In this document: one piece after another, positions 9,456-17,832 of the stretch
Numbering within the stretch: position 1 is the first letter of the stretch
How the letters are laid out: every line of letters starts with the position of its first letter
DNA from: CAINVV01 sp964506325
GTDB taxonomy: Bacteria > Bacteroidota > Bacteroidia > Bacteroidales > Prolixibacteraceae
Length of the DNA: 64,000 bases
Assembly (NCBI GenBank): GCA_964506325.1
Contig: CAZDLO010000001.1
Span: 1-64,000 of the forward strand
Direction: 5' to 3'
Made by a program: the position numbers and the translations under genes
Notes under the pieces: generated by a model
Database searches by the model: none
The model's input: the letters and a program-made list of their open reading frames with translations, nothing else
What the model was told of the DNA's origin: nothing

Positions 9456-9618
9456 AAATTTTGTTTTGGTATTACAAAAAAAAACAACCAAATGATCGGT
9501 GGTTCAATGGAACCGCTTCAGTTTAAAGTCAGACAGGAAAAGTTGAACGAACCTTTCACATTTATTAATGCGGTTAAACTGTTTTGTTTTTATTGCCCGG
9601 ATTAATGGGTACTAATAT

Positions 9619-9638
9619 AACAAATTTTTGCATTTGTT
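9619..9638. promoter_or_regulatory. inverted repeat, possible operator
   Basis: AACAAAT (9619-9625) and ATTTGTT (9632-9638) form a 7-bp inverted repeat with a 6-nt spacer in the 211-nt gap between the NagZ fusion and the NlpC gene. On the minus strand it abuts a TATATTAG sequence that differs by one base from TAnnTTTG. This could mark an internal regulated promoter for the NlpC-epimerase-SusCD segment. Evidence is the repeat alone. Confidence 0.25.
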
Positions 9639-9666
9639 AAGATTTTTTGTAAGATATAATACCAAT

Positions 9667-12600
9667 TTAGTTTTTTGGCAGATTTTTATAGATAATCCGC
9701 TGAATTTCTGTGCGTACATTCATGTCACTTATCTTGCTGTTGTTCCTTGTTGGAAAGACCCTGTTGGAAAGGAAAATATACACCAATCCCTGTTTTGGAT
9801 CTATCCATGTAAAAGTACCTGTATAGCCTGAGTGGCCGAAACTTTCAGGTGATGCTGCCTTGATAGGGTAAGCATCTTTCTCGCTCAGGCTGGCATTGTT
9901 CAGCGACGGCTTGTCAAAGCCCAATCCGCGCCTGTTATTGTTCTGTGGGAACTGGACACTGGTGAACTCCTTCATAGTCGACTCCTTCAGATACCTAATT
10001 CCTCCGTAACTGCCCATCTGGAGATACATCTGGTACAATTTGGCCAGGTCGTTGGCTGAGGCAAACAAGCCTGCATTGCCTGAGATTCCACCCAGTGTGG
10101 CAGCAGATTCGTCATGGACAGTTCCCTGTAGTTGTTGCCTGCGGTAATAATCGTCCAGTTCAGTAGGGATTATCTCGTTGTCCGGGAATTTAAACAGAGG
10201 CCTGTAGGTGATGCGGTAGGCTCCCAGAGGCATGTAGAAATTGCTGTCGAGGCTTTCTACAAAAGACTTTCCGGAAATCGCGGAGGTAATCTTTGGCGTC
10301 AGCACAAAAGGAAGATCGCTGTAGACATACTTGCCACGTGATTTCAGGGTTGATTTCCGGATGGCTTTGTAAATTTTGTCCGGGAATCTGTTGTCGAGAT
10401 ACAGACCTCTTGCTACCTGTAAAGTATGTTGTTTGTCCGGCTCAAAGGCATACCATCGCGGGGAGAGTTTTCCTCCCTTCAGGCTTTCTTTCCAGAAGGG
10501 CATGAAAGGGGTCAGTCCCGATTGGTGTGACAAAAATTCCCTTACCGAAATATCTGACTTGTTGGAACGGTGAAAGAGCCTGTTTTTCCATTCAGGATAA
10601 TAGACTGAAACCTTATCATCCGGGTTAATTTTCCCCTCATCGTATAGTTTAAGCCAGACAGGGAGTCCGCCGGTAATTTTTGTCACCGACGCGAGATCGT
10701 ATAAATCTTCCTGCTGCTCAGGTATGACCCTGTCGTAGCCATGAAAGCCATAGGCCTTGTGAAAAATCACTTTACCGTCTTTGGCAACCAGGACATTGCA
10801 TCCCGGAAAAGCCTTGTTTGTCAGGGCATTTGAGACAATGGAGTCAATCCCCTTGTTCAGCGGTTCACTTCTGATGCCTGCCTCTTCCGGGATGGTGTAT
10901 TTTAACCGGATAACGTTTTTGAGTTCATAACCTTCACCGGCTTTGAATTTTCCAGGCACCGACACCGGTAGTTTACCCCTGGCTCCAATCCCTCCGAAAA
11001 TCAGCTGCGCTGAAAGTTCCTGCACAAGTGAATCGTTCTGATAAGCAATGATTAGTCCATCGGTTTTCAGGGGGGCACGCAATTCCGACAGACCATAGGG
11101 ACTGGCAAAAAATACAGCAATGGTTTTCTGCTTGCCGGAAAAATGAGAGAGCAGCGAATCAAGCTCTGCGGTCACTCCATAGGGCCTCAATGGCGGCACC
11201 GACTGGTGGATGCCTGCCTGCGGCGTGTGACGGAGTTTGCTCTCATACATGGAATGAATCCCGGCAACAACCAGGTCATACTCTTTCAACTTATTCTCTA
11301 ACTCTATTCGTTCTGTGCCAGTGAAATTTTCTTTCAGCTGGAAGAAATCAACCCTGGTATATTTTGCAAGCATCCGCTGAAAAGGTGTCGGATTCAGGCT
11401 TCCGACGGATAAAGCCGCAACGCGGGTTTTTTCGAGATGACCTACCGGGATGATTCCGTCCCGGTTTTCCAGGAGTGTCAGGGAGGATTCGATAATTTTT
11501 CGTTTGACCAGTTCTGCCTGCGGAGAGTTTAGATCCCTGATCAGTTCATCAGAATTAGACATAGTCCAGGTGTTTAACCCGCACCAAAGCTTGGCTGCCA
11601 GGACTTTCCTGCATTTTAGGTTTATTTCTTCCAGCGATAACTCCTTGTTCTTCAGTGCCTCGCTGATGGCTTTCAGGGTTAATTCCGGGTCTGCAGGGTA
11701 TTCGATTACATCGTTGCCTGCCTTTAGTGCCAGAACTTCAAGCCTGCCCGGTTGATCATACCCATTGACTCCTTTCATGTTCATCGCATCGGTTATTACA
11801 AGTCCCTTGAAATGCCAGTTTTTGTGCAGAATCTGGTCTACGATTAGCGGTGACAGGCTGGATGGAATTTCCCTGGATGAGTCGATGGCAGGAACATGCA
11901 GGTGGGCGGTCATTATACACCCGATCCCTGATTTGGCTAATTTCCTGAATGGAAATAACTCTAAGGAATCAAGCCTTTGTCTTGAATAGGGCAGGAGCGG
12001 AAGCACCAGGTGGGAGTCTGTCCGGGTATCTCCGTGGCCGGGGAAGTGTTTCGCCGCAGCCATGATTCCGTTTTCCTGAAGTCCTTCCATGCAGGCCAGC
12101 CCAAGTTTAGTTACCAGTTCCCTGGATTCTCCGAAAGAGCGCATTCCGATTATTGGGTTCAGTGGTTCCGTATTGATGTCGCAATCCGGTCCGAGGGCAA
12201 TATTTATGCCTAACCGTTTCAACTGTAATGCCATTTCGCGGGCGGCCCGTTTAACCAGCGAGGTATCCCCGGTTGCCCCCATGGCCATGTTGTATGGGAA
12301 TGGCATAATTCCGGGCAGCCGCATTCCGGCTCCCCATTCTGCATCCATCACGGCAAGAAGCGGGATTTTTGTGAGCGACCGGTAATAGTTGGTGAGTTTT
12401 ACCTGTGTGACAGGATCTCCTTCAAAAAAGATGATACCGCCGATCCCAAAATTCCTGATCAGTTCAGCATCTTTCAACTGTTTTTCCAGGTTGTTTTTTG
12501 CTGTGACATCAATCCAAACAAGTTGCCCGATCCGCTGATCCTGTGTCAAAGAGGCAAAGACTGAGTCGACCCATGGATGATACATTAATTTTTCGAGATC

Positions 12601-12669
12601 CACCTGTGCAGATGCGATCTGAGCCGATAGAAAAATCGCTATAACAAGAATCAGCCTTCCCTTTTTCAT
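9667..12669 (-). CDS. exported NagZ-type GH3 N-acetylglucosaminidase fused to a class C beta-lactamase-like domain
   Basis: A 1000-residue protein with a signal peptide (cleavage near IASAQ). Residues ~30-370 are a GH3 domain of NagZ type: KHFPGHGDTRTDSH holds the Asp-His general acid dyad peculiar to NagZ, and VITDAMNMKG holds the nucleophile Asp. Residues ~400-590 form the GH3 C-terminal domain. Residues ~610-1000 are a serine beta-lactamase/DD-peptidase fold with Ser-x-x-Lys in SVTK, a YSD second motif and HSGYTGT as third motif. NagZ removes GlcNAc from GlcNAc-anhydroMurNAc peptides; the second domain may act on D-Ala-D-Ala or related peptide bonds. The fusion is common in Bacteroidota. 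Here it is exported, unlike cytosolic NagZ of E. coli. Confidence 0.9.
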   Translation of the reverse strand: MKKGRLILVIAIFLSAQIASAQVDLEKLMYHPWVDSVFASLTQDQRIGQLVWIDVTAKNNLEKQLKDAELIRNFGIGGIIFFEGDPVTQVKLTNYYRSLTKIPLLAVMDAEWGAGMRLPGIMPFPYNMAMGATGDTSLVKRAAREMALQLKRLGINIALGPDCDINTEPLNPIIGMRSFGESRELVTKLGLACMEGLQENGIMAAAKHFPGHGDTRTDSHLVLPLLPYSRQRLDSLELFPFRKLAKSGIGCIMTAHLHVPAIDSSREIPSSLSPLIVDQILHKNWHFKGLVITDAMNMKGVNGYDQPGRLEVLALKAGNDVIEYPADPELTLKAISEALKNKELSLEEINLKCRKVLAAKLWCGLNTWTMSNSDELIRDLNSPQAELVKRKIIESSLTLLENRDGIIPVGHLEKTRVAALSVGSLNPTPFQRMLAKYTRVDFFQLKENFTGTERIELENKLKEYDLVVAGIHSMYESKLRHTPQAGIHQSVPPLRPYGVTAELDSLLSHFSGKQKTIAVFFASPYGLSELRAPLKTDGLIIAYQNDSLVQELSAQLIFGGIGARGKLPVSVPGKFKAGEGYELKNVIRLKYTIPEEAGIRSEPLNKGIDSIVSNALTNKAFPGCNVLVAKDGKVIFHKAYGFHGYDRVIPEQQEDLYDLASVTKITGGLPVWLKLYDEGKINPDDKVSVYYPEWKNRLFHRSNKSDISVREFLSHQSGLTPFMPFWKESLKGGKLSPRWYAFEPDKQHTLQVARGLYLDNRFPDKIYKAIRKSTLKSRGKYVYSDLPFVLTPKITSAISGKSFVESLDSNFYMPLGAYRITYRPLFKFPDNEIIPTELDDYYRRQQLQGTVHDESAATLGGISGNAGLFASANDLAKLYQMYLQMGSYGGIRYLKESTMKEFTSVQFPQNNNRRGLGFDKPSLNNASLSEKDAYPIKAASPESFGHSGYTGTFTWIDPKQGLVYIFLSNRVFPTRNNSKISDMNVRTEIQRIIYKNLPKN

Positions 12670-12704
12670 AATTCATACTTCATAATTCATCACTCAGAAC
12701 TCAT
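12663..12704. repeat. heptanucleotide repeat array across the ampG stop and nagZ start
   Basis: Six consecutive 7-mers follow the pattern NNYTCAT on the plus strand (TTTTCAT, AATTCAT, ACTTCAT, AATTCAT, CACTCAG, AACTCAT), read as ATGARNN on the coding strand. One unit holds the ATG start of the NagZ gene and another overlaps the TGA of the AmpG gene. The 7-nt period shifts frame with each unit and repeats ATG every unit. Confidence 0.6.
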
Positions 12705-14562
12705 CTTTTTCCTTCACCTTCTTTCCAAATTCCGGCTTGACATTCAAAAACAACACCGGTATCATTCCCGGAATCATGCAAAGCATCACCCATACAAAGA
12801 ATTGCTTGTACCCGATAATTTCCTGCAGCCACCCTGAAAACATTCCCGGGAGCATCATGCCCAACGCCATAAATCCCGTGGCTATGGCAAAATGGGCTGT
12901 TTTGTTTTCACCTTCCGCGATGTATATCATGTAGAGCATGTAGGCGGTGAACCCGAATCCGTAACTGAATTGTTCGATGGCGGCACACAGGCTGATTACC
13001 AGGTAATTGGTTGGCTGGGCGTAAGCCATGTAAACGTAGGCAAGATGAGGGATGTTGATGGCTAGGACCATCCACCAGAGCCAGTACCTGAATCCTTTCC
13101 TGGATGCTGCCAGTCCGCCGAGGATGCCTCCGGCTGTAAGTGCCAGGATTCCGAAAGTGCCATAGATGAGTCCAACTTCTCCGGTAGTGAGTCCCAGTCC
13201 TCCCAATTGTCTGGAGTCAAGCATGAAAGGCGATGCCATCTTGATTAGTTGTGCTTCTCCCAGGCGGTAAAATAACAAAAAGGAGATGATAACCCAGATT
13301 TCTTTCCTTTTGAAGAAGGAGGTGAATGTTTTAAAGAATGCCCCAAAAATGCTCTCTTCCCCTTTTAAAATCCTTTTGTCGGAAGGGGGATAAGGCAGTA
13401 TAAATCGATGGTACAAAGAGAAAACAACAAATAATATGGCCAGGATCACAAAGGTGATGCTCCAGGCAAGGTGGATGTTGCCTGAGGTGCCTTTGAACCT
13501 GGCATCAGTAACTGAAACTAATTTTGGATCGGCCTGGAAAAGCAGGTAGGCTGGCTGCTCCCAGTTTTCAAGGTTAAAGGAGAGTCGTTCCCCTTCAAGC
13601 AGTTTCAGGCTGTTGTCGCCATCCTTGAATTTAAAGTTGAGAATCATCTCCTTGCCCGGTTCAGGCTTGCCATTCAGTTTAATTCCTACAATGGTGACAT
13701 TGCCTGTCAGTTGCTCGCCGGACTGTTTTACTTCTTTCTTCTGAAAATGCTTTTCCAGAAACTGTTTCATTGGAGACGAGACATATTCTGTCCAAAGGGA
13801 ATTACTTTGGCCTTTGCCGGAAGTAGCAGCAGAACGTGCATTCCCGACGAAACCAAGGTCCAGGTTGTGGCTTGCAACTATTTTGCGCATCGAATCCAGT
13901 TGCCTGGCCGGGATGTTCTGTGTGGAAAGTTTTACTTCCTGCGGGAAGGCAGTAAAATATGCATTTCCAGATGAGGCCGATGCTTCCATATTGGTTTGTG
14001 GACGCTCTGTATTAATCGTGTAGGCTGGATTTGCCTTCAGGTTGATTTCAATGGGAGGCAACCCGGTTGCTGTTTCAAAATACCCCGCCAGGATGATAAG
14101 CAAACCCTGTCCGGTAATCATTGCAATGCGGTAAAAAGTACTGCGGATCCCGACAAAATAGGCCTGTTGGTGTTCGTTGAGTCCGAGCATGTAAAAACCA
14201 TCTGCAGATATGTCGTGGGTAGCTGAACTAAAGGCCAGCAACCAGAGAAAGATCAGGGTAATCTTAAAGAACCCGGGTAAAGGAATAGACAGGGCAACGC
14301 CACCAAGACCTGCACCGATCAATAGCTGCATCACTACGATCCACCAGCGCTTTGTTTTAAAAAGGTCCACTACAGGGCTCCACAATGGCTTGATAACCCA
14401 TGGCAGATATAACCAGCTGGTATACAGGGCTATGTCGGTATTGGAAATCCCAAGTCTCTTGAACATGATGACTGCAACGGTCATTGCAACCACATAGGGA
14501 ATACCTTCAGCAAAATAGAGTGTCGGAATCCATGCCCAGGGATTGCGGTATGATTTTTTCAT
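12694..14562 (-). CDS. AmpG-like MFS permease with a large periplasmic insert
   Basis: A 622-residue major facilitator protein. The N-terminus (WIPTLYFAEGIPYVVAMTVA, then LPWVIKPLWSPVVDLFKTKR between TM2 and TM3) matches the AmpG/PAT family of muropeptide permeases, which import GlcNAc-anhydroMurNAc or anhydroMurNAc peptides into the cytosol. About five helices are followed by an insert of ~190 residues (~170-360; hydrophilic, beta-rich, with KEMILNFKFKDGDNS), then another six or seven helices. The insert falls after an odd-numbered helix, so it should face the periplasm. Position directly before the NagZ gene supports a muropeptide-import role. Confidence 0.85.
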   Translation of the reverse strand: MKKSYRNPWAWIPTLYFAEGIPYVVAMTVAVIMFKRLGISNTDIALYTSWLYLPWVIKPLWSPVVDLFKTKRWWIVVMQLLIGAGLGGVALSIPLPGFFKITLIFLWLLAFSSATHDISADGFYMLGLNEHQQAYFVGIRSTFYRIAMITGQGLLIILAGYFETATGLPPIEINLKANPAYTINTERPQTNMEASASSGNAYFTAFPQEVKLSTQNIPARQLDSMRKIVASHNLDLGFVGNARSAATSGKGQSNSLWTEYVSSPMKQFLEKHFQKKEVKQSGEQLTGNVTIVGIKLNGKPEPGKEMILNFKFKDGDNSLKLLEGERLSFNLENWEQPAYLLFQADPKLVSVTDARFKGTSGNIHLAWSITFVILAILFVVFSLYHRFILPYPPSDKRILKGEESIFGAFFKTFTSFFKRKEIWVIISFLLFYRLGEAQLIKMASPFMLDSRQLGGLGLTTGEVGLIYGTFGILALTAGGILGGLAASRKGFRYWLWWMVLAINIPHLAYVYMAYAQPTNYLVISLCAAIEQFSYGFGFTAYMLYMIYIAEGENKTAHFAIATGFMALGMMLPGMFSGWLQEIIGYKQFFVWVMLCMIPGMIPVLFLNVKPEFGKKVKEKDEF

Positions 14563-14578
14563 AAGGAAAAATATTTAG

Positions 14579-15271
14579 TCAGATATTTATTCGGTCCAAA
14601 ACTAGTTTTTTATTGAAGGCACTGCCATGGGAAGGATAAAAGTCAATCACTCCCATTTGGATCAGTTTTCTGAGGCTTGAATTGACCTGGGAATAATCTT
14701 CTGCCTCGATGGGAAATGGTTTATTGCCAACAAGACCCATTATGTTCATGGCCAGGTCTCCGACATAGGCGGTACCGTTATCCAAAACTACAGAAATAGA
14801 GTCACTGCTGTGTCCGGGAGTTGAAACTATTTTCCCTTCTATCCCGATACTCCTGAGAATTTCTTCATCGATTTCATCTTTTAGGATATAATCAGAGGGT
14901 TCAACTGATATTGGTTTGTAGCTGAAATGAATGAAAGGGCGGAGCATCTTGTCTAAAAGCCATAATATTCTGTTGCACTGCCGGATTTTTTTGTAATCTG
15001 TGATGCCTTTGGAAATATATTCAACCTGCCTTTCATGAACAATTAATTTTGCCTGGGTTAATCCTTTTAAGTCCTGGACCAGTGCTGCATGGTCATGGTG
15101 ATGATGGGTTAAAACAATATATTTTATCTCATTTAAACCGATGTTCAGATCAGCAAGGCTTTGCCTGAACTTCCCCAGCTTCCCATGCCAGCCTGCGTCC
15201 ACAAGCAGATATCCATCTTTACACGGTTCCAGAAAAAAATTGGTTGAATTGTAGGTTATCCTCTTTCCCAT
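14579..15271 (-). CDS. metallo-beta-lactamase-fold hydrolase
   Basis: A 230-residue MBL-superfamily enzyme. The metal motif is THHHHDHAA (HxHxDH), followed by a downstream His in TPGHSSDS and Asp in AYVGDLAMN. No signal peptide is present, so it is probably cytosolic. The family covers thiolesterases, lactonases and phosphodiesterases; nothing in the sequence fixes the substrate. It is 17 nt upstream of ampG and 25 nt downstream of the SpoIID gene, and so belongs to the cytosolic block inside the salvage locus. A role in hydrolysing a lactone- or ester-type intermediate is only a guess. Confidence 0.8.
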   Translation of the reverse strand: MGKRITYNSTNFFLEPCKDGYLLVDAGWHGKLGKFRQSLADLNIGLNEIKYIVLTHHHHDHAALVQDLKGLTQAKLIVHERQVEYISKGITDYKKIRQCNRILWLLDKMLRPFIHFSYKPISVEPSDYILKDEIDEEILRSIGIEGKIVSTPGHSSDSISVVLDNGTAYVGDLAMNIMGLVGNKPFPIEAEDYSQVNSSLRKLIQMGVIDFYPSHGSAFNKKLVLDRINI

Positions 15272-15295
15272 CTTATTCGATTATTACGGACGAAT

Positions 15296-16636
15296 TTACA
15301 TTCCTGGATAAATCTTTTCCAGTTTCGCTCCCACAAAGTAGTGCTTAAGTATTGCTTCATGCGTATATCCGTTTTCACCCATCATGGCAGCGCCTATCTG
15401 GCAAAGCCCGACACCATGACCCCAACCGGCACCTGTCAGTAAAAATTTTCCCGGCACCTGATCCTGCATTTCAAACCTGTCAACCACAAAAGCGGAACTG
15501 TAAAGGTGGGATGTTGATAATATCTTTCTAATCTCCAGTTCTTTGCCAACGGTTAATTTCTTCTTTGTCCCAATGATTTCCAGTTTGATGATCCTGCCGG
15601 AATGTCCTCTCTCCTTTGGAACCAAATCAATAATCCGGCCAAAATCAAAACCGGTTTTCCTGGCGATCAGTGCAGAAATTTCATCCTGACTGTAGGTAAC
15701 CTTCCATCTGAAGAAATCAACGGTTTCCTGGTCGTAATCATTCAATACCTGGGACAATACCTTGTAGTCCTTTGTGTTGCAAAATGCTGAAGGAGAGGAT
15801 CTGATCCATTTTTCAGCTGCTGCTTCCCCGGTAAGGCTGAACTCCAAACCATCACAGCCATCATTTAAATCATGGATGGTCTTCAAATAGGGATGCACCA
15901 CAGGTTCCCATACTTTTTCAAATGTCTCAGTCACACCGCCGCAACTTTTGGAAAACCTTGCGTCACAAACCTGCCCATTGTTCATCAGAACCAATCCGGC
16001 AGTTTCATTCACCGCGTTCTCAACCAGGATACTTGTCTGCCTGGTAATCCCCTGGTAACGCTGACAATGGTCGTCTGCACAAACATCAAACAATTTGTGG
16101 TCTTCACGGTCATACCAGCGGATATATTCCTCAGCGGTCTCATAAATGGTCTTGTATTTCTGTCCCGATTCTCCCAGGACTTTCTCCTTCACCACCTGGG
16201 CTATTAACCACGAACGTGAAATGATGGCATGGGCCTTCAGCAACTCAACACTGCTGGTGGCGCTCATCTCTGAGGAAATAACACTGATTAGGTAATACTC
16301 AAGGGGTAAAATGTTGATTGCCTGGAGTTTGTTCCCGTCCATCAATATCTGCAAGGCCCCTTTGAATAACTGGTTTTCTTTCCTCTCCCAATGAAATTGC
16401 ACCCCGATGGTGACATTGAACAGCTCAAAGGAGGCAAGTTTTTCATTAACCGGCTCAAAACAGATATTGTCACCTGCAAGGGATTCACCATTGAGGAGAA
16501 TCTGGCCATTGACCAGTTGTATGGTCTGATCCCCGTTACAAAGTTTGCCGTCCTGTACAAGCCTGTAATCCTCCATGAAGCAGCAATGAAGTTCCGTTTC
16601 TGCCATGATTCCGATCCTTAGTTTTGGCTGTTCCAT
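15296..16636 (-). CDS. SpoIID/LytB-domain protein without signal peptide
   Basis: A 446-residue protein related to SpoIID, the sporulation lytic transglycosylase that cleaves denuded glycan strands. Conserved parts are the catalytic-Glu motif ISSEMSATSSVELLKAHA (residues ~120-140), the metal-binding Cys/His patch CADDHCQRY (~185-193), KSCGGVTE, and the C-terminal signature GAGWGHGVGLCQIGA. The N-terminus (MEQPKLRIGIMAETELHCCF) has no export signal, so the protein appears cytosolic, which is strange for an enzyme family acting on intact glycan strands. It lies 13 nt from the DUF4922 gene. Confidence 0.85.
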   Translation of the reverse strand: MEQPKLRIGIMAETELHCCFMEDYRLVQDGKLCNGDQTIQLVNGQILLNGESLAGDNICFEPVNEKLASFELFNVTIGVQFHWERKENQLFKGALQILMDGNKLQAINILPLEYYLISVISSEMSATSSVELLKAHAIISRSWLIAQVVKEKVLGESGQKYKTIYETAEEYIRWYDREDHKLFDVCADDHCQRYQGITRQTSILVENAVNETAGLVLMNNGQVCDARFSKSCGGVTETFEKVWEPVVHPYLKTIHDLNDGCDGLEFSLTGEAAAEKWIRSSPSAFCNTKDYKVLSQVLNDYDQETVDFFRWKVTYSQDEISALIARKTGFDFGRIIDLVPKERGHSGRIIKLEIIGTKKKLTVGKELEIRKILSTSHLYSSAFVVDRFEMQDQVPGKFLLTGAGWGHGVGLCQIGAAMMGENGYTHEAILKHYFVGAKLEKIYPGM

Positions 16637-16649
16637 GATAACATGTTTT

Positions 16650-17636
16650 TTAGGGTGTGATAGCGTTTATTAACAGGCAGAAGTTTGCCTCATCCAGTGT
16701 AACCTGGGAAAATATGTCGGCGATATCATTGCCGGTTATTTTGTCAAAATCTTCCCGCCGGGGGGTTACAAAGACTCCCCCAAAATCAACAGAGGCAGGA
16801 CTGATTAATATCTGGTCTTTCCCCTGTGCAAAGTACTGTGAAGGACGATGTAACTTTCTAGGGAACAGATGAATATGCCACTCATTGTTTTTGAAATAGC
16901 ACAGCAGGTTGATCATTGGCTCGGGTTTTTCCGGTTGCAGGTTCCGAAACCGGGTATAAATGCTCTTAATTGCCTGTATGACTTCTTCGCTGGAATCGGT
17001 AACAAAAGTGATCATCTTCCGGAGGTAATGATCAAAAGCCCAGATTTTTAGATGGTCACTCTCCAGTAATAGAGCTCCCGGACCGTCTTTCATGGACTCG
17101 AATTCTTCTTCCACGGGCATAAATCCGTTCTCTCCAGCCTGAAAATGGAGGTGATCCGGGGCCGAAGCTCCACATTCCGGGCCGTTGTAGAACAAGGTGT
17201 ATCCCTCCATTTTTTTTGAAATATCAAGCATAACCCCCAGGTTCGGTAATATTCTCTGGTCTGTATGATAAGGGGAAGTGATGGTAAAATGCGACCTGAA
17301 GATTGGGAATGGATTGACCAACAAAAGAAAGTTGGGGATTATCTCCATGCTTTTTTGTTCTGATGGCCGGTTTTCAGTACAGAGGAAGCATTTCCTGGCT
17401 GCAATGGATTGCTGATCAACTTTTGCCGATGAGGATCTTATTCTTTCCGGATTGAACTGAACTTTGATCCTGAAGCCTTCAAACAGAAACTCCTTCTCTT
17501 CAACATGGTCCAGTCCCCGGTAGTTGGCCGCTGACAAATCCCATGCCTGATTCTGCCACTCCAGGAAATCCCTGAAAAAATTCTTCGGTGTGCCTGTACC
17601 TCCAGTTATTTCACCCATTGTAAAGTTTTCAAACAT
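16650..17636 (-). CDS. DUF4922 protein, GalT/HIT-superfamily-like
   Basis: A 328-residue protein of DUF4922. Two features point to the HIT/GalT-like nucleotidyltransferase-phosphorylase fold: a CFLC zinc-type pair followed by LLLVNPFPIFRSHFTI (~residues 85-120), and the histidine motif CGASAPDHLHFQAG (~155-168), which resembles the active site of GDP-hexose phosphorylases and ATP adenylyltransferases. A second HxH occurs in NEWHIHLFPR. No signal peptide. The family is placed by motif only; the activity is unknown. An NDP-sugar or sugar-phosphate substrate derived from peptidoglycan sugars is a reasonable hypothesis given the flanking GT2 and SpoIID genes. Confidence 0.75.
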   Translation of the reverse strand: MFENFTMGEITGGTGTPKNFFRDFLEWQNQAWDLSAANYRGLDHVEEKEFLFEGFRIKVQFNPERIRSSSAKVDQQSIAARKCFLCTENRPSEQKSMEIIPNFLLLVNPFPIFRSHFTITSPYHTDQRILPNLGVMLDISKKMEGYTLFYNGPECGASAPDHLHFQAGENGFMPVEEEFESMKDGPGALLLESDHLKIWAFDHYLRKMITFVTDSSEEVIQAIKSIYTRFRNLQPEKPEPMINLLCYFKNNEWHIHLFPRKLHRPSQYFAQGKDQILISPASVDFGGVFVTPRREDFDKITGNDIADIFSQVTLDEANFCLLINAITP

Positions 17637-17710
17637 TCAAACATTTCCATCCGAAATTATCGATTTTCAATTACGGATATGACAACGCTAACGGCTTGTT
17701 TTTTATTGTT

Positions 17711-17732
17711 TAACACAGGGCGTAGCCCTGTG
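17711..17732. repeat. short inverted repeat in an intergenic gap
   Basis: CACAGGGC and GCCCTGTG flank a 3-nt GTA centre in the 189-nt gap between the GT2 stop and the DUF4922 start. There is no T-run, so this is a stable hairpin rather than a classic terminator. Similar GGGCTACGCCC palindromes occur between genes in Bacteroidota. It could attenuate transcription of the distal half of the operon. Confidence 0.4.
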
Positions 17733-17802
17733 CTGTTGTTTTTCGGCATTCAGCCGATTTCTCGTTTTCCATTCTGCGTTTTCCTTAGCACATTCCTCAA
17801 AA

Positions 17803-17832
17803 TCTCATGTCTCATATCTCATGTCTCATATC
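17803..17832. repeat. heptanucleotide repeat array at the GT2 stop codon
   Basis: Four tandem 7-mers alternate TCTCATG and TCTCATA on the plus strand (ATGARNN on the coding strand). They run into the TGA stop of the GT2 gene at 17826-17828. The unit is the same as in the array at 12663-12704. Confidence 0.6.

Noticed and set aside
17803..17832. CRISPR array
   Set aside because: Seven-nt units without spacers; no cas genes in the window.
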